Source: CAG-791 sp963655255 | Lineage (GTDB): Bacteria; Bacillota; Clostridia; Lachnospirales; Lachnospiraceae | DNA length: 64,000 nt | Assembly: GCA_963655255.1 (NCBI GenBank) | Contig: CAVKEB010000004.1 | Location: forward strand, 1 to 64,000 | Direction of reading: 5' to 3' | Shown: piece after piece, positions 25,901 to 34,317 of the stretch | How positions within the stretch are numbered: position 1 is the stretch's first letter | Layout: each line of letters begins with the position of its first letter | The notes under the pieces: model-generated | Database searches by the model: none | What the model was told of the DNA's origin: nothing | What the model saw: the letters and a program-made list of their open reading frames with translations, nothing else | Position numbers and translations under genes: made by a program

Positions 25901-26832
25901 ACCACGGAGCAGGCATTGTTCTCATCGGACTCCTCCTGATCGGTCAGCTTCCCGTCCGCCTTGAGCTTCTTCACGCCGATGATGGCAAGATCCATCAGGC
26001 AGGGATACTTGTCCGGGCGGTTCTCATACATCTCCGCGCGGGTATCCTGATAACTCTGGAAGGATGTTTCCATCGGAACCTTGTAATAGCCGTCCCCGAA
26101 AGTCACATTCTTCAGCTCCGTCGCAAAGGTCGTGTGACGGCAGTGATCGGACCAGTAGGTATCCAGCACGCGGATCTCCGTCATCGTGGGATTCCGGTGG
26201 ACCTCTCCGTCGAATTTCCCATCGAAATAATCCTGAATCAGCTTAAAATCCTCGAAGGTCATCGCAAGGCCGAGCGAATCGTACAGCTCCTTCAGCTGAA
26301 GCTCCGTCATCTCGATAAAACCGTCAAAAACCCGAACATCCGGTGCCTGCGGATATTCCGCCACCAGTGTCTCGGGTTTGTCCATACCGGTCTCTCTCGA
26401 ATCCACGGGATTGATCAGATCGGATTTGATTCGGCTGAATTCTTCATCGGAAATGCTGCCCGTCAGAACATAAGTCTGCGCCGTCCGGATAATCACATGT
26501 GAGTCCGGATTCAGGAGCTGAATGCACTGAACGGCAGAATCTGCCCGCTGATCAAACTGGCCGGGAAGAGACTCAACAGAAAAAACACGCGCTCCCTCGG
26601 GGATGTCAAAGGTCTCCAGATACAGGTCATCTACCGGCGGCTCCGAGAAAACGCAGCGGCATGCCGTCTCAAAGACATCATCGCGGATGTTCTCCACATC
26701 GTAGCGAATCAACAGACGCAGATCTTCAATCCCCTCAATCCCGAGGAAGGTGCGGATCTCTTCCAGCTGCCCTCTTGCCTTCACGGCATACGGCTTTTTC
26801 TTCTCTACATAGATTCTTCTTACATCACTCAT
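22978..26832 (-). CDS. purL: Phosphoribosylformylglycinamidine synthase, single-chain
   Basis: A 1284-aa fused enzyme containing the synthase and glutaminase parts that convert FGAR to FGAM in purine synthesis. The N terminus has the clostridial-type start VRRIYVEKKKPYAVKA. The central part carries the SDHCRHTTF motif and FKNETHNHPTEIEPFGGAATCLGG. The C-terminal class I glutaminase carries GGFSAGDEPDG and the nucleophile in GICNGFQALIKLG. The start at 26832 follows AAGGAG; 26 codons of open frame upstream are excluded. It is a single gene here, separate from the purEMND cluster. Confidence 0.97.
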   Translation of the reverse strand: MSDVRRIYVEKKKPYAVKARGQLEEIRTFLGIEGIEDLRLLIRYDVENIRDDVFETACRCVFSEPPVDDLYLETFDIPEGARVFSVESLPGQFDQRADSAVQCIQLLNPDSHVIIRTAQTYVLTGSISDEEFSRIKSDLINPVDSRETGMDKPETLVAEYPQAPDVRVFDGFIEMTELQLKELYDSLGLAMTFEDFKLIQDYFDGKFDGEVHRNPTMTEIRVLDTYWSDHCRHTTFATELKNVTFGDGYYKVPMETSFQSYQDTRAEMYENRPDKYPCLMDLAIIGVKKLKADGKLTDQEESDENNACSVVIPVEVDYGEGPVREEWLMFFKNETHNHPTEIEPFGGAATCLGGAIRDPLSGRGYVYQAMRVTGAADPTVPVSQTLEGKLPQKKLCTGAAQGYSSYGNQIGLATGEVKEIYHPNYVAKRMEIGAVMGAARRSDVIRENSDPGDIIILLGGRTGRDGCGGATGSSKKHTEKSLESCGAEVQKGNAPTERKLQRLFRRPEVSHLIKKCNDFGAGGVSVAIGELADGLDVNLDLVPKKYEGLDGTELAISESQERMAVVVAPKDRDEFLRYAAEENLEATPVAVVTKKPNLVLNWRGKAIVDISRAFLDTNGAHQETDVEVEAPSEKDNYLKKIASARAAAVLDGLEPDSADGQAFATAFAAELGDLNVCSQKGLVERFDSSIGAGTVTMPYGGQYQLTETQTMVAKLPVLGGRTDTVTMMSYGFDPYLSSWSPYHGAIYAVTESIAKVIASGGSFEKLHFTFQEFFRRMSRDPKRWSQPFAALLGAYDAQIGYGIASIGGKDSMSGTFEDKGRDIDVPPTLVSFAVDVAGENDIVTPELKHPGDLLVRFRIEKDEYDIPVYDRVIALYEKITGLLRSGIAVAGYALDCYGVAAAAAKMAFGNHLGVKFNDELPVRSFYDNGMGDILLEIREEEADTLEDLEDADYEIVGTVAGTEDGFEYGGVSVGCEDALAAWKAPLESVFPTVAVPGKEQVESPLYHAESVHICSHKIGQPTVFIPVFPGTNCEYDSAAAFEKAGARAEVRVFRNITPEGIRESVEEFGRTIEKAQMIMFPGGFSAGDEPDGSAKFFATSFRNEKIGEAIQDLLNNRDGLVLGICNGFQALIKLGLVPNGALTGQKEDSPTLTFNTIGRHISKEAYLRVISNKSPWLQEAELGGVYVNPASHGEGRFVAPKEWLDRLFANGQVATQYCDPEGNVSMDEEWNINGSYCAIEGITSPDGRVLGKMCHSERIGDHVAINIAGQQDLKIFESGVKYFR

Positions 26833-27341
26833 TCCTGCTGTCTCCTTCGTGGGCAGTCGCCCGATCCAGTTTGCAATGTTTGAGGTAAATCCTCTGCCTT
26901 CTCCGCCCACATTCTCTCCGTTCCGGACTGCTCCGGTCTCCGGGCATAAAGACAGTTATACTCTTAAAAGTATAGCATATGCCGCGATTCTTTTTACAGA
27001 AATGCACAGTAGAAAAAAAAGACGGCCGCCCGCCGCGTTTTGGGCAGTTTCCCATGACGCAGGACATGAAGATCCCCGGACGAGTTTCATTCGTCCATGC
27101 CAGCGCCACCTGTGTACATTTCCCGGATTGTGCTAGAATGTTGGGATTGCGATAACCGTTCCGGGCATTCCGGATTTTCTTACAAGATTTCCCGACGTTG
27201 TCAGCACCTCCGGGTTTGACCGCACGGCAGTTTTTGACATAAATATGCTCCTGAGCGATCTGTTTGCATTCAAAACTGCCGCGTGCGGAACTGTTACAGA
27301 TGATGAAACCATTTCAGGTATTTTATGGAAGCAGGACCTGC
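26833..27341. other. Divergent purL/vanZ intergenic region
   Basis: This 509-bp stretch holds no convincing gene. Around 26956-26974 a palindrome TATACT-CTTAAA-AGTATA could be an operator or a -10 region for purL. On the plus strand, TGCTAGAAT (27131-27139) is an extended -10 box that could start a 200-nt leader ahead of vanZ. No purine or guanine riboswitch pattern was recognised. Confidence 0.4.
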
Positions 27342-27887
27342 ATGCCTCATACACTCGATCACAGAAAATTGCTGCAATCCGGGGCATCCCGGCACATAAA
27401 GAAAATTCTCGCCTTTCTTCCGGCGCTTCTTGTCATGATCATGATCTTCCGGTTCTCCTCGCAGAATGCGGATGATTCTTCCGTGGAAAGCCTCCGGATC
27501 ACAAGAGATCTCATCCTGTCCATCCGGGATCAGTTCCGGCTGTCCTGGACGCCGGAGGAGCTCGCCTTCTACATTGACCGGAGCGAATTCTACGTCCGCA
27601 AACTCGCCCACTTCAGCGAATATGCGCTTCTTAGCATCAGCCTGATTCTCCCCGTCATCTCTTATTACTCCGACCGGTTCCGCAGGAGAACTCTGGTCCT
27701 GATCACCTGGGGCATCTGCACCGTCTACGCCGCCTCCGATGAATTTCATCAGTCCTTCTCTCCGGGGCGCTCTCCGCAGCTGCGTGACGTGGTGATCGAC
27801 AGCTGCGGGGCACTGACGGGAATCCTCCTTGCCCTTCTCTTCCTGCGCATCCGCGCCCGGCTGCGAAGGAAACGTCTGCGGCATTGA
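27342..27887 (+). CDS. VanZ family protein
   Basis: A 181-aa membrane protein with about four hydrophobic segments and the VanZ family signature: FRFSSQNADDS after the first helix, VRKLAHFSEYALLSI in the second, and YAASDEFHQSFSPGRSPQLRDVVIDSCGA near the end. VanZ of enterococci gives low-level teicoplanin resistance; chromosomal homologues are of unknown function. I chose ATG 27342 because AGGACC lies just before it, although the frame is open upstream to 27264. The tRNA-Trp gene follows on the same strand. Confidence 0.88.
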   Translation: MPHTLDHRKLLQSGASRHIKKILAFLPALLVMIMIFRFSSQNADDSSVESLRITRDLILSIRDQFRLSWTPEELAFYIDRSEFYVRKLAHFSEYALLSISLILPVISYYSDRFRRRTLVLITWGICTVYAASDEFHQSFSPGRSPQLRDVVIDSCGALTGILLALLFLRIRARLRRKRLRH

Positions 27888-28001
27888 TTCCTCCGCAAGG
27901 CATTCCTGTTCGGCACATGCCGGTCCACCATGAATATTATGCCCGCAGGCGATCCATTCCTCATCAAAACCGGCAAGTGCGGAACAATTGCCAAAAAGCA
28001 G

Positions 28002-28030
28002 TTGTGCTTTCCGGTCCGCCGTGGTATAGT
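28002..28030 (+). promoter_or_regulatory. Predicted promoter of tRNA-Trp
   Basis: TTGTGC and TATAGT are exactly 17 nt apart and end 32 bp before the mature tRNA 5' end. A short GTCGGCTGTAAACCGAC hairpin lies between. Confidence 0.65.
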
Positions 28031-28062
28031 ATCCAAGTCGGCTGTAAACCGACAAAATAAAT

Positions 28063-28134
28063 AGAGGCATCGTCGAATGGCTAAGACTGTGGTCTCCAAA
28101 ACCGCCAATGGGGGTTCGAATCCCTCTGCCTCTG
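28063..28134 (+). tRNA. tRNA-Trp (anticodon CCA)
   Basis: The acceptor arm AGAGGCA (28063-28069) pairs with TGCCTCT (28127-28133), followed by the discriminator G. The anticodon arm GTGGT-CTCCAAA-ACCGC places CCA at 28095-28097. The T arm GGGGG-TTCGAAT-CCCTC is intact. CCA is not encoded. A terminator follows at once. Confidence 0.95.
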
Positions 28135-28146
28135 CTTCATACTAAG

Positions 28147-28181
28147 ACGGGAAGCGGCTATTTTGGCTGCTTCCCGTTTTG
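28147..28181 (+). terminator. Terminator after tRNA-Trp
   Basis: Stem ACGGGAAGC (28147-28155) and GCTTCCCGT (28169-28177) around CGGCTATTTTGGCT-type loop sequence, followed by TTTTGTTG. Confidence 0.85.
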
Positions 28182-28183
28182 TT

Positions 28184-28314
28184 GATCTTAAATGTGCTGT
28201 TGTTATTTGTTGTTATCCGCTTAACCTCGGCATTTGTGTATCCTTCTTCGGACGGTAAGCAAATATCCGACGGGTATGCCATCGATGCCCCCAACAAAAC
28301 AAAGCGCACCTGCC
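28184..28314 (-). pseudogene. Possible fossil of a DegT-type aminotransferase C terminus
   Basis: Between the tRNA terminator and the ATPase stop codon, one minus-strand frame reads YPSDICLPSEEGYTNAEVKR. This resembles the C-terminal tail of DegT/DnrJ/EryC1 sugar aminotransferases, where a cysteine-leucine-proline-serine box is followed by a helix with a T-x-x-EV-x-RI pattern. There is no start codon in context, and the frame runs on through AT-rich sequence into the terminator. If real, it is a decayed remnant, possibly brought in with the neighbouring ATPase gene. Evidence is one short motif only. Confidence 0.3.
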
Positions 28315-28333
28315 TTTCTCAAAAGTGCAGTGT

Positions 28334-29653
28334 TCATTCATCAAGCAGCCAATTGATAAGGTTTTCAGATTTAATGCCCTCATAGGAGGCATCAAGGCCG
28401 GGATCAAGAGACAGCACGATTTTTTCGTAGTTATCACGGATGCTCTGCAGCGGTGCAAGCTCCCGTTTCCGCACATCCCCGCTTACCATAGACTCCGTCA
28501 CCTGAATATATTTTTTCTCATCGGCAGTCGTTGCAATAAAGTCAACCTCTGCACTGCCGATTTTGCCTATTGCCACATCATAGCCGCGGCGAAGCAGTTC
28601 AAAGTAAACGACATTCTCAATGGCGTGACCGCTGTCTCGATTTCGGAAGCCCAGCAGATAGTTGCGAAGGCCAATGTCAACGATATAGTATTTTCCGAGC
28701 GTGCGGAGATAGGCTTTTCCTTTGATATCAAAGCGTTTGATCTCATAGAAGAAGTAACTCTCCAGAAGCGCATTCACATATGCCTGCACCGTATGTGCAC
28801 TGGGAGCACCCTTGCGCTTTCCATCATCCAGAAGTCCTTCGTTCACCAACGTGTTGCCTATTGAGGCAATCGAAACGCTGGAACCGATACTATCCGCAAG
28901 GAAGAGGATAATCTTACGCAGCAGTGCTGGGTCAGTGATCTGCTTTTGACCTCTGCGCTTTTCCCGTTCCAAAATGTCACGGATGACCACCGTGGAATAA
29001 ATACCATCAAGGAGCGACAGCGCCTTTTCCTGATCCAAACCAACATCGACGATACCGGGCATTCCTCCGAACCGCATATAGGTATCGAAAGCCTCCCGCA
29101 GTTCATAATGTTCACCGTTCTTGTCGAATATCTGCTTGCGAAAGCCGCCAAGCGCGCTTTTCGTTTCTCGAACTTCGAAACCGTGAAAATCAAGGAACTC
29201 ACGGAAAGAAAGAGGCAGCATTTTGATCTCCACACACCGTCCCGAGAGGTAGGTGGCATACTCCGAAGAAAGGAGATAGGCGTTTGATCCGGTGACGTAG
29301 ATGTCGCAGTCAAAATCCACGCGAAAGGCGTTTACTGCATCTTCCCACGCTTCGACCCGTTGTAATTCATCAAAAAAAAGATACATCCGCCTTCCGGGAA
29401 CAATGCGTTCTTTTACATAGTGATAAATACCATCGGCGCTCATTCTCCGAAAATCAAAGGACTCAAAATTCATTTCAATGATCTGCTCCGGCAGAATGCC
29501 ACTCTCCCTCAAATGCTGAACCATAAGCTTCAACAGACTGGACTTGCCGCAGCGACGAATACCAGTAATTACCTTGACTGGCTCGGTGTCCTGAAAACCA
29601 ATCAGCTTATTCAAATAACTGTCACGCCGCTTAAGCTCATAAAAATCGATCAT
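28334..29653 (-). CDS. AAA ATPase with DUF4143-type C-terminal domain
   Basis: A 439-aa protein. The N-terminal AAA_14-type ATPase carries Walker A VITGIRRCGKSSLL (about 28-41), Walker B LFFDELQRV (about 93-101) and a sensor YVTGSNAYLLS. The C-terminal DUF4143 region includes KRFDIKGKAYLRTLGKYYIVD and ends with a nuclease-like segment GKIGSAEVDFIATTADEKKYIQV. Members are common, often horizontally mobile, and their role is unclear (suspected defence or toxin-related). Base composition is clearly lower in GC than the neighbours, and it lies next to tRNA-Trp. It was probably acquired, but no integrase or attachment repeat is visible. Confidence 0.88.
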   Translation of the reverse strand: MIDFYELKRRDSYLNKLIGFQDTEPVKVITGIRRCGKSSLLKLMVQHLRESGILPEQIIEMNFESFDFRRMSADGIYHYVKERIVPGRRMYLFFDELQRVEAWEDAVNAFRVDFDCDIYVTGSNAYLLSSEYATYLSGRCVEIKMLPLSFREFLDFHGFEVRETKSALGGFRKQIFDKNGEHYELREAFDTYMRFGGMPGIVDVGLDQEKALSLLDGIYSTVVIRDILEREKRRGQKQITDPALLRKIILFLADSIGSSVSIASIGNTLVNEGLLDDGKRKGAPSAHTVQAYVNALLESYFFYEIKRFDIKGKAYLRTLGKYYIVDIGLRNYLLGFRNRDSGHAIENVVYFELLRRGYDVAIGKIGSAEVDFIATTADEKKYIQVTESMVSGDVRKRELAPLQSIRDNYEKIVLSLDPGLDASYEGIKSENLINWLLDE

Positions 29654-29782
29654 GGCGCAGCACCCCCTCTATCGTTAATATAGCGCATATCAATCAGGAA
29701 ATAAAGTTTTTGCACTGAAATGCAAAAATCTATTTCTTTTCGATAGTTCTTGCAAATTTGAACAAGCAGCGCAGCAGCCGGG
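29654..29782 (-). promoter_or_regulatory. AT-rich gap with inverted repeat between radA and the ATPase gene
   Basis: TTTTTGCA (29707-29714) and TGCAAAAA (29721-29728) form a short hairpin. On the minus strand it could weakly terminate radA transcripts or mark the promoter region of the ATPase gene. Only a hint. Confidence 0.3.
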
Positions 29783-31177
29783 TCATTCGCCCAGCTGCTG
29801 CGCCGCTTCCTGAAGGCTGCGGATTCCAATCACGCGGATGCCTTCCGGCACCTTCAGTCCTTTGATATTGCTGGCAGGAAGAAGAACGGTCTGAAAGCCG
29901 AGCTTCGCTGCCTCCTGGACCCGCATGTCTGCCATTGTCACCATGCGGACCTCGCCGGAGAGTCCGATCTCTCCGAATGCCACCGTTTTATCTCCCACCG
30001 GAAGTCCCCGGTAGCTGGAGAGAATTGCCAGCGCGATTCCCAAATCCAATGCGGGCTCCGTCTGCCGGATGCCTCCCGCCAGATTGACATAGGCGTCATA
30101 CTCCGAGAGCGGAATCCCGAGCCTTTTCTCGAGAACTGCCATCAGGAGGCTGACCCTGTTGTAATCCGTTCCCGTCGCCTGCCGCTTCGGAAACCCGAAA
30201 CTTGTCTTGCAGACAAGGGCCTGCACCTCAGTCAGCATTGCCCTCGTTCCGTCCATGCTGCAGGACACCACAGAGCCGCACGCGTTCTCCGGCCTTCCGG
30301 AGAGCATGTACTCTGAAGGGTTCTCCACCTCGCACAGGCCTTCCCGCCGCATCTCGAAAATTCCGATTTCATTCGTCGATCCAAACCGGTTTTTCACGCC
30401 GCGGATAATGCGATAGGACGCGTAGCGGTCGCCCTCAAAATAAAGGACCGTATCGACCATGTGCTCCAGGACTCTTGGTCCCGCCACCGTGCCTTCCTTC
30501 GTGACATGGCCGATGATAAAGAATGTGATCCCCATCTGTTTGGCCAGCCGCAGCAGAACTCCCGTGGTCTCCCGAATCTGCGAAATGCTGCCCGGCGCCG
30601 CATCCACGGAGGAGTTGTTCATGGTCTGGATAGAATCAATGACAACCAGCTCCGGCTTCTCCTCCATCAGGACCTCCGTGATCCGGTCCAGATCAGTCTC
30701 GCAGTAGAACTTCAGCTGATCGCTGACCCTGCCGATCCTTCCTGCCCGAAGCTTGATCTGATGAAGGGATTCCTCGCCGCTGACATAAATGACTCTTCTG
30801 CCGTTCTCCGCAAGATTCCGCGTCACCTGCAGAAGAAGCGTTGATTTGCCGATGCCGGGATCGCCGCCAACCAGCAGCATGGAGCCCTTGACAATGCCGC
30901 CTCCGAGAACCCGGTCCAGTTCTCCGTATCCCGTAGACCACCGGACCTCGCCCTCATCGTGAATTTCCGAAAGGGAAACCGGTCTTGCCGAAGAAATCGG
31001 CCCGGGAACGGCATTTTTCCCTCCCCGGAAGGAGGATGCCGCGGAGATACTGACCCGGACCGGCGCTTCCACCATGGTATTCCAGGCGTGGCAGGCGGGG
31101 CACTGCCCCACCCACTTGGCCGACTCATATCCGCACTCGCTGCAGTAAAACGCGGTGGTTCTCTTCTTATTCGGCAT
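29783..31177 (-). CDS. radA: DNA repair protein RadA (Sms)
   Basis: A 464-aa RecA-like branch-migration helicase acting in recombination. The N terminus has the C4 zinc finger CSECGYESAKWVGQCPACHAW. The Walker A motif GGDPGIGKSTLLLQ is at about 103-116, the RadA-specific KNRFGSTNEIGIFEM is in the middle, and the C-terminal Lon-like domain includes LAGGIRQTEPALDLGIALAI. It overlaps clpC by 11 bp, and its ribosome-binding site AAGGGA is inside clpC. The clpC-radA order matches the classical Firmicute ctsR operon. Confidence 0.97.
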   Translation of the reverse strand: MPNKKRTTAFYCSECGYESAKWVGQCPACHAWNTMVEAPVRVSISAASSFRGGKNAVPGPISSARPVSLSEIHDEGEVRWSTGYGELDRVLGGGIVKGSMLLVGGDPGIGKSTLLLQVTRNLAENGRRVIYVSGEESLHQIKLRAGRIGRVSDQLKFYCETDLDRITEVLMEEKPELVVIDSIQTMNNSSVDAAPGSISQIRETTGVLLRLAKQMGITFFIIGHVTKEGTVAGPRVLEHMVDTVLYFEGDRYASYRIIRGVKNRFGSTNEIGIFEMRREGLCEVENPSEYMLSGRPENACGSVVSCSMDGTRAMLTEVQALVCKTSFGFPKRQATGTDYNRVSLLMAVLEKRLGIPLSEYDAYVNLAGGIRQTEPALDLGIALAILSSYRGLPVGDKTVAFGEIGLSGEVRMVTMADMRVQEAAKLGFQTVLLPASNIKGLKVPEGIRVIGIRSLQEAAQQLGE

Positions 31178-33722
31178 GGCCTTCGTGTCCCTTCCTGCCG
31201 GAGGCCGCGGATCCGCGTCCCGCAGAGGACTTTCCGTTTCCGGCCTTCTTTCCGCTTCTCGTCTTCGTCTTCTCGAATGTCACCCTGCCTTCACGGCAGC
31301 CGATGGTCACCTGGTCTCCCGACCGGAATTCCTCCGAAAGGAGTCTCATCGCCAGCTCGTCCTCCACCACGCTCTGGATGGCCCGGCGAAGCGGACGCGC
31401 TCCCATCTTGGGATCCGCGTATTTGTTCACCAGATGCTCCTTCAGTGACGAAGTGACATGAAGCGTGAGCCCCAGCTGCGACTGCGCGCGTCGTATCAGA
31501 TCATTGCACAGGAGCGTCGTGATTCTCAGAAGTTCCTCGTGCGTCAGCGCGTGGAACACCTCAATTCCGTCGATCCGGTTGATGAATTCCGGACGGAACA
31601 TCCTGCGGACCTCCGCCATCACGCCGGCCTGCATCTTCTCGTATTCCTGCTCCTGCGTCGGCTTCTGGGAAAAGCCGATGGTATGCGCATCCACAATATT
31701 CCGCGCACCCACATTCGAGGTCATGATGATGATCGTATTGCGGAAGTTCACCTGCCTTCCCTTGGAATCCGTAAGATGACCCTCGTCCAGAATCTGCAGG
31801 AGAATATTGAAAACATCCGGATTGGCCTTCTCGATCTCATCGAAAAGAACCACGGAATAAGGATTCTTGCGCACCTTGTCCGTGAGCTGGCCGCCTTCGT
31901 CATAGCCGACATATCCGGGAGCAGAGCCGATCATCTTGGAGACGGCATACTGCTCCATGTATTCCGACATATCGACGCGGATCATGTTCTTCTCATCCCC
32001 GAAAACAGCCTCGGCCAGTGCCTTCGCAAGCTCGGTTTTGCCGACACCGGTCGGTCCCAGGAAGAGGAAGGAACCGATGGGACGGTGCGGATCCTGAAGG
32101 CCAACGCGCCCACGGCGGATTGCCTTCGCCACTGCCTTCACCGCATCCTCCTGCCCGATCACCCTCTTATGAAGCGTATCCTCCAGGCGCAGGAGCCGTT
32201 CACTCTCCTTTTCCGTAAGACGGCTCACCGGAACCTTGGACCAGACGGAAATCACGCCCGCAACGTCCTCCGACGTCACGACGGGGAGATCGTTTTCTTC
32301 CCGCTTCTCCGTGCTGCGGAGCGCCTGCTCGAACTGCTCCCGGAGCTGATCGTAGCGCTTTCTCGCCGCTCTTGCCGAGCGGACCTTGCCTGCCACTACT
32401 GCCTTTGCAAGCTTCTCGTCTTCCTCTGCAAGCTTCTTCTCCAGTGCCGCCGCAGGATCCGCATCCTTCTTATCCGGCTTCTTCAAGCGCACGGCCGCAC
32501 AGGCTTCATCGATGACGTCAATTGCCTTGTCCGGAAGATTCCGGTCATTGATGTAACGCTGGGAGAGCCGGACTGCCTCCTTCATGGCCTCTTCACTGAC
32601 CTTCACGCGGTGATGCTCCTCATAGCGGGGCACAATGCCCTTCAGGATTTCCAGCGTCTCCGCCTCCGAAGGCTCCTCCACCATAACCGGCTGAAACCGG
32701 CGCTCCAGTGCCGCGTCCTTCTCCACATACTTGTGATATTCGTTCACGGTCGTCGCGCCGATCAGCTGGATCTCGCCTCTTGCAAGGGCGGGCTTCAGAA
32801 TATTCGAAGCGTCAATGGCTCCTTCCGCGCCGCCCGCGCCGATCAGGGTGTGCATTTCATCCACGAACAGGATGACATCGCCCGCGCTGCGGACCTCTTC
32901 GATCACGCCCTTGATGCGCTCCTCGAATTCTCCGCGGTACTTCGATCCGGCCACCATGCCGGACAGATCCAGGGTCAGAAGGCGTTTGCCGCGCACCGTC
33001 TCCGGCACCTCGCCGCGGACAATCTTCTGCGCAAGGCCTTCGACAATCGCCGTTTTGCCGACACCGGGCTCACCGATCAGGCAGGGATTGTTCTTCGTCC
33101 TTCTCGACAGGATCTGAATGACTCTCTGCATTTCCGTATCGCGGCCCACCACGGGGTCCAGACTTCCGTCCGCCGCCTGCGCGGTCAGATCACGGCTGTA
33201 CTGCTCCAGCATGCTCCTTCCGTTTCCCGCGCTGTCCTGTCCCTGTGGATCTCCCGTCAGGTCCTGACGGTGCTCCTGCAGATTGACGCCCATTGCCGCA
33301 AGCGTCTCAAAATAAATCTTCGCGACGTTCGCACCGGAAGCCTCCATCAGCTTCAGTGCCACATTCTGCCGCTCCAGGATGGCCGCAAGAAGGAAATACT
33401 CCGTTCCGAGTTCCTTCGCGTGATACTCTTCCTCGGCAAGCTCCTCGGCGCCGTCCAGAATATCGCGGAGCCTCGGTGTGTAGCCCTCCCGGTCGAGGAC
33501 AGCCGTTTTTCCTTCTTCCAGACGGAGGGAGGAAATCATATCCTTCAGCTTCTCTTCCGTAATTCCGTTGTTCTTCAATACCTGCGAGGCGACGCCCTCC
33601 GGCTCCCGGATCATTCCGAGGAGCAGATGTTCCGTTCCGACATAGGCGGATCCGTTCTCCGCAGCAGCCTCACCGGCAAGCCGCAGCACCTCCTTCGCAT
33701 TTTTGGTGTAGGGAATACTCAT
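31167..33722 (-). CDS. clpC: ATP-dependent Clp protease ATPase subunit ClpC
   Basis: An 851-aa AAA+ unfoldase that feeds ClpP. It has the Clp N repeat domain (1-145), D1 with Walker A GEPGVGKTAIVEG (about 215), a middle UVR-like coiled region (AALEKKLAEEDEKLAKAV), D2 with GPTGVGKTELAKAL (about 555), and a C-terminal DPKMGARPLRRAIQ-type D2-small domain. A Gly/Ser/Lys-rich tail follows. GGAAAGG lies upstream. It is second in gntR-clpC-radA; no ctsR, mcsA or mcsB gene is present. It may be controlled by the GntR regulator at the head of the operon. Confidence 0.96.
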   Translation of the reverse strand: MSIPYTKNAKEVLRLAGEAAAENGSAYVGTEHLLLGMIREPEGVASQVLKNNGITEEKLKDMISSLRLEEGKTAVLDREGYTPRLRDILDGAEELAEEEYHAKELGTEYFLLAAILERQNVALKLMEASGANVAKIYFETLAAMGVNLQEHRQDLTGDPQGQDSAGNGRSMLEQYSRDLTAQAADGSLDPVVGRDTEMQRVIQILSRRTKNNPCLIGEPGVGKTAIVEGLAQKIVRGEVPETVRGKRLLTLDLSGMVAGSKYRGEFEERIKGVIEEVRSAGDVILFVDEMHTLIGAGGAEGAIDASNILKPALARGEIQLIGATTVNEYHKYVEKDAALERRFQPVMVEEPSEAETLEILKGIVPRYEEHHRVKVSEEAMKEAVRLSQRYINDRNLPDKAIDVIDEACAAVRLKKPDKKDADPAAALEKKLAEEDEKLAKAVVAGKVRSARAARKRYDQLREQFEQALRSTEKREENDLPVVTSEDVAGVISVWSKVPVSRLTEKESERLLRLEDTLHKRVIGQEDAVKAVAKAIRRGRVGLQDPHRPIGSFLFLGPTGVGKTELAKALAEAVFGDEKNMIRVDMSEYMEQYAVSKMIGSAPGYVGYDEGGQLTDKVRKNPYSVVLFDEIEKANPDVFNILLQILDEGHLTDSKGRQVNFRNTIIIMTSNVGARNIVDAHTIGFSQKPTQEQEYEKMQAGVMAEVRRMFRPEFINRIDGIEVFHALTHEELLRITTLLCNDLIRRAQSQLGLTLHVTSSLKEHLVNKYADPKMGARPLRRAIQSVVEDELAMRLLSEEFRSGDQVTIGCREGRVTFEKTKTRSGKKAGNGKSSAGRGSAASGRKGHEGHAE

Positions 33723-33783
33723 ATGTTGTACCTTTCCATATCATTGACCGGACCGCCTGCAGAGCAATCGGGGTCCGGTTCTT

Positions 33784-34221
33784 CTATTCATCCTCGTCGT
33801 CTTGTTCGCCTTCCGGTGTCTGCCCGGCAGCCCCGGCACTTCCCGCAATACAGGCTTCATATTCATCAAAAATATGATCTACCAGCTCATGCAGATCCTT
33901 CCGCGAGAGTCCGCGGCACAGTGCCTCGGCAATCGCCTCCTGAAGCTTCCCGCGGACGGCCTCCAGCGCTCTCTGCTTATCCGAATCCACGGATATCACC
34001 GCGCCTCTTCTCCGGTCCACTTTGACAAAGCCCTCCTGCTTCAGCACGGTGTAGGCCTTGTTCACGGTGTGCATATTGATGCCAATCTCATCCGCAAGCT
34101 GCCGCACCGACGGGAGCACCTGGCCTTCCGTGTACTGGAGCGTCGCAATGCCCATGATAATCTGGTTGCACAGCTGCTGATAAATGGCCTCGTCGCTGCT
34201 GAAATCGATCTCAATCAGCAT
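33784..34221 (-). CDS. GntR family regulator, short (YtrA-like)
   Basis: A 145-aa regulator with the winged-helix GntR domain at residues 10-80 (YQQLCNQIIMGIATLQYTEG, VRQLADEIGINMHTVNKAYTVL) and a short helical tail in place of a large ligand-binding domain, as in the YtrA subfamily. The start at 34221 follows AAAGGTGAG. It is 61 bp upstream of clpC on the same strand. A 37-bp perfect palindrome overlaps its promoter, so it probably represses itself and clpC-radA. A similarly placed gene in other Firmicutes is ctsR, but this protein is not CtsR. Confidence 0.9.
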   Translation of the reverse strand: MLIEIDFSSDEAIYQQLCNQIIMGIATLQYTEGQVLPSVRQLADEIGINMHTVNKAYTVLKQEGFVKVDRRRGAVISVDSDKQRALEAVRGKLQEAIAEALCRGLSRKDLHELVDHIFDEYEACIAGSAGAAGQTPEGEQDDEDE

Positions 34222-34259
34222 ACTCTCACCTTTCCTTTCCGAAGGCGCTTCTACAGCAA

Positions 34260-34305
34260 AGCGCCATGTGTTATACATTGTATAACACATGGCGCTCACA
34301 TTCAA
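34260..34305 (-). promoter_or_regulatory. GntR promoter with 37-bp palindromic operator
   Basis: The palindrome 34260-34296 consists of AGCGCCATGTGTTATACA, a central T, and its exact reverse complement. On the minus strand TTGAAT (34305-34300) and TACAAT (34282-34277) are 17 nt apart, so the -10 box lies at the palindrome centre. The core TATACA-T-TGTATA suits a GntR dimer. The hairpin could also end transcription of the upstream SH3 gene. Confidence 0.75.
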
Positions 34306-34317
34306 CTGAATATACCT

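Noticed and set aside
28213..28476. 87-codon minus-strand frame
   Set aside because: Most of it overlaps the ATPase gene in another frame and it has no ribosome-binding site.
28334..29782. Integrated mobile element at tRNA-Trp
   Set aside because: No integrase, transposase or duplicated tRNA end is present, so only an acquired gene can be suggested.
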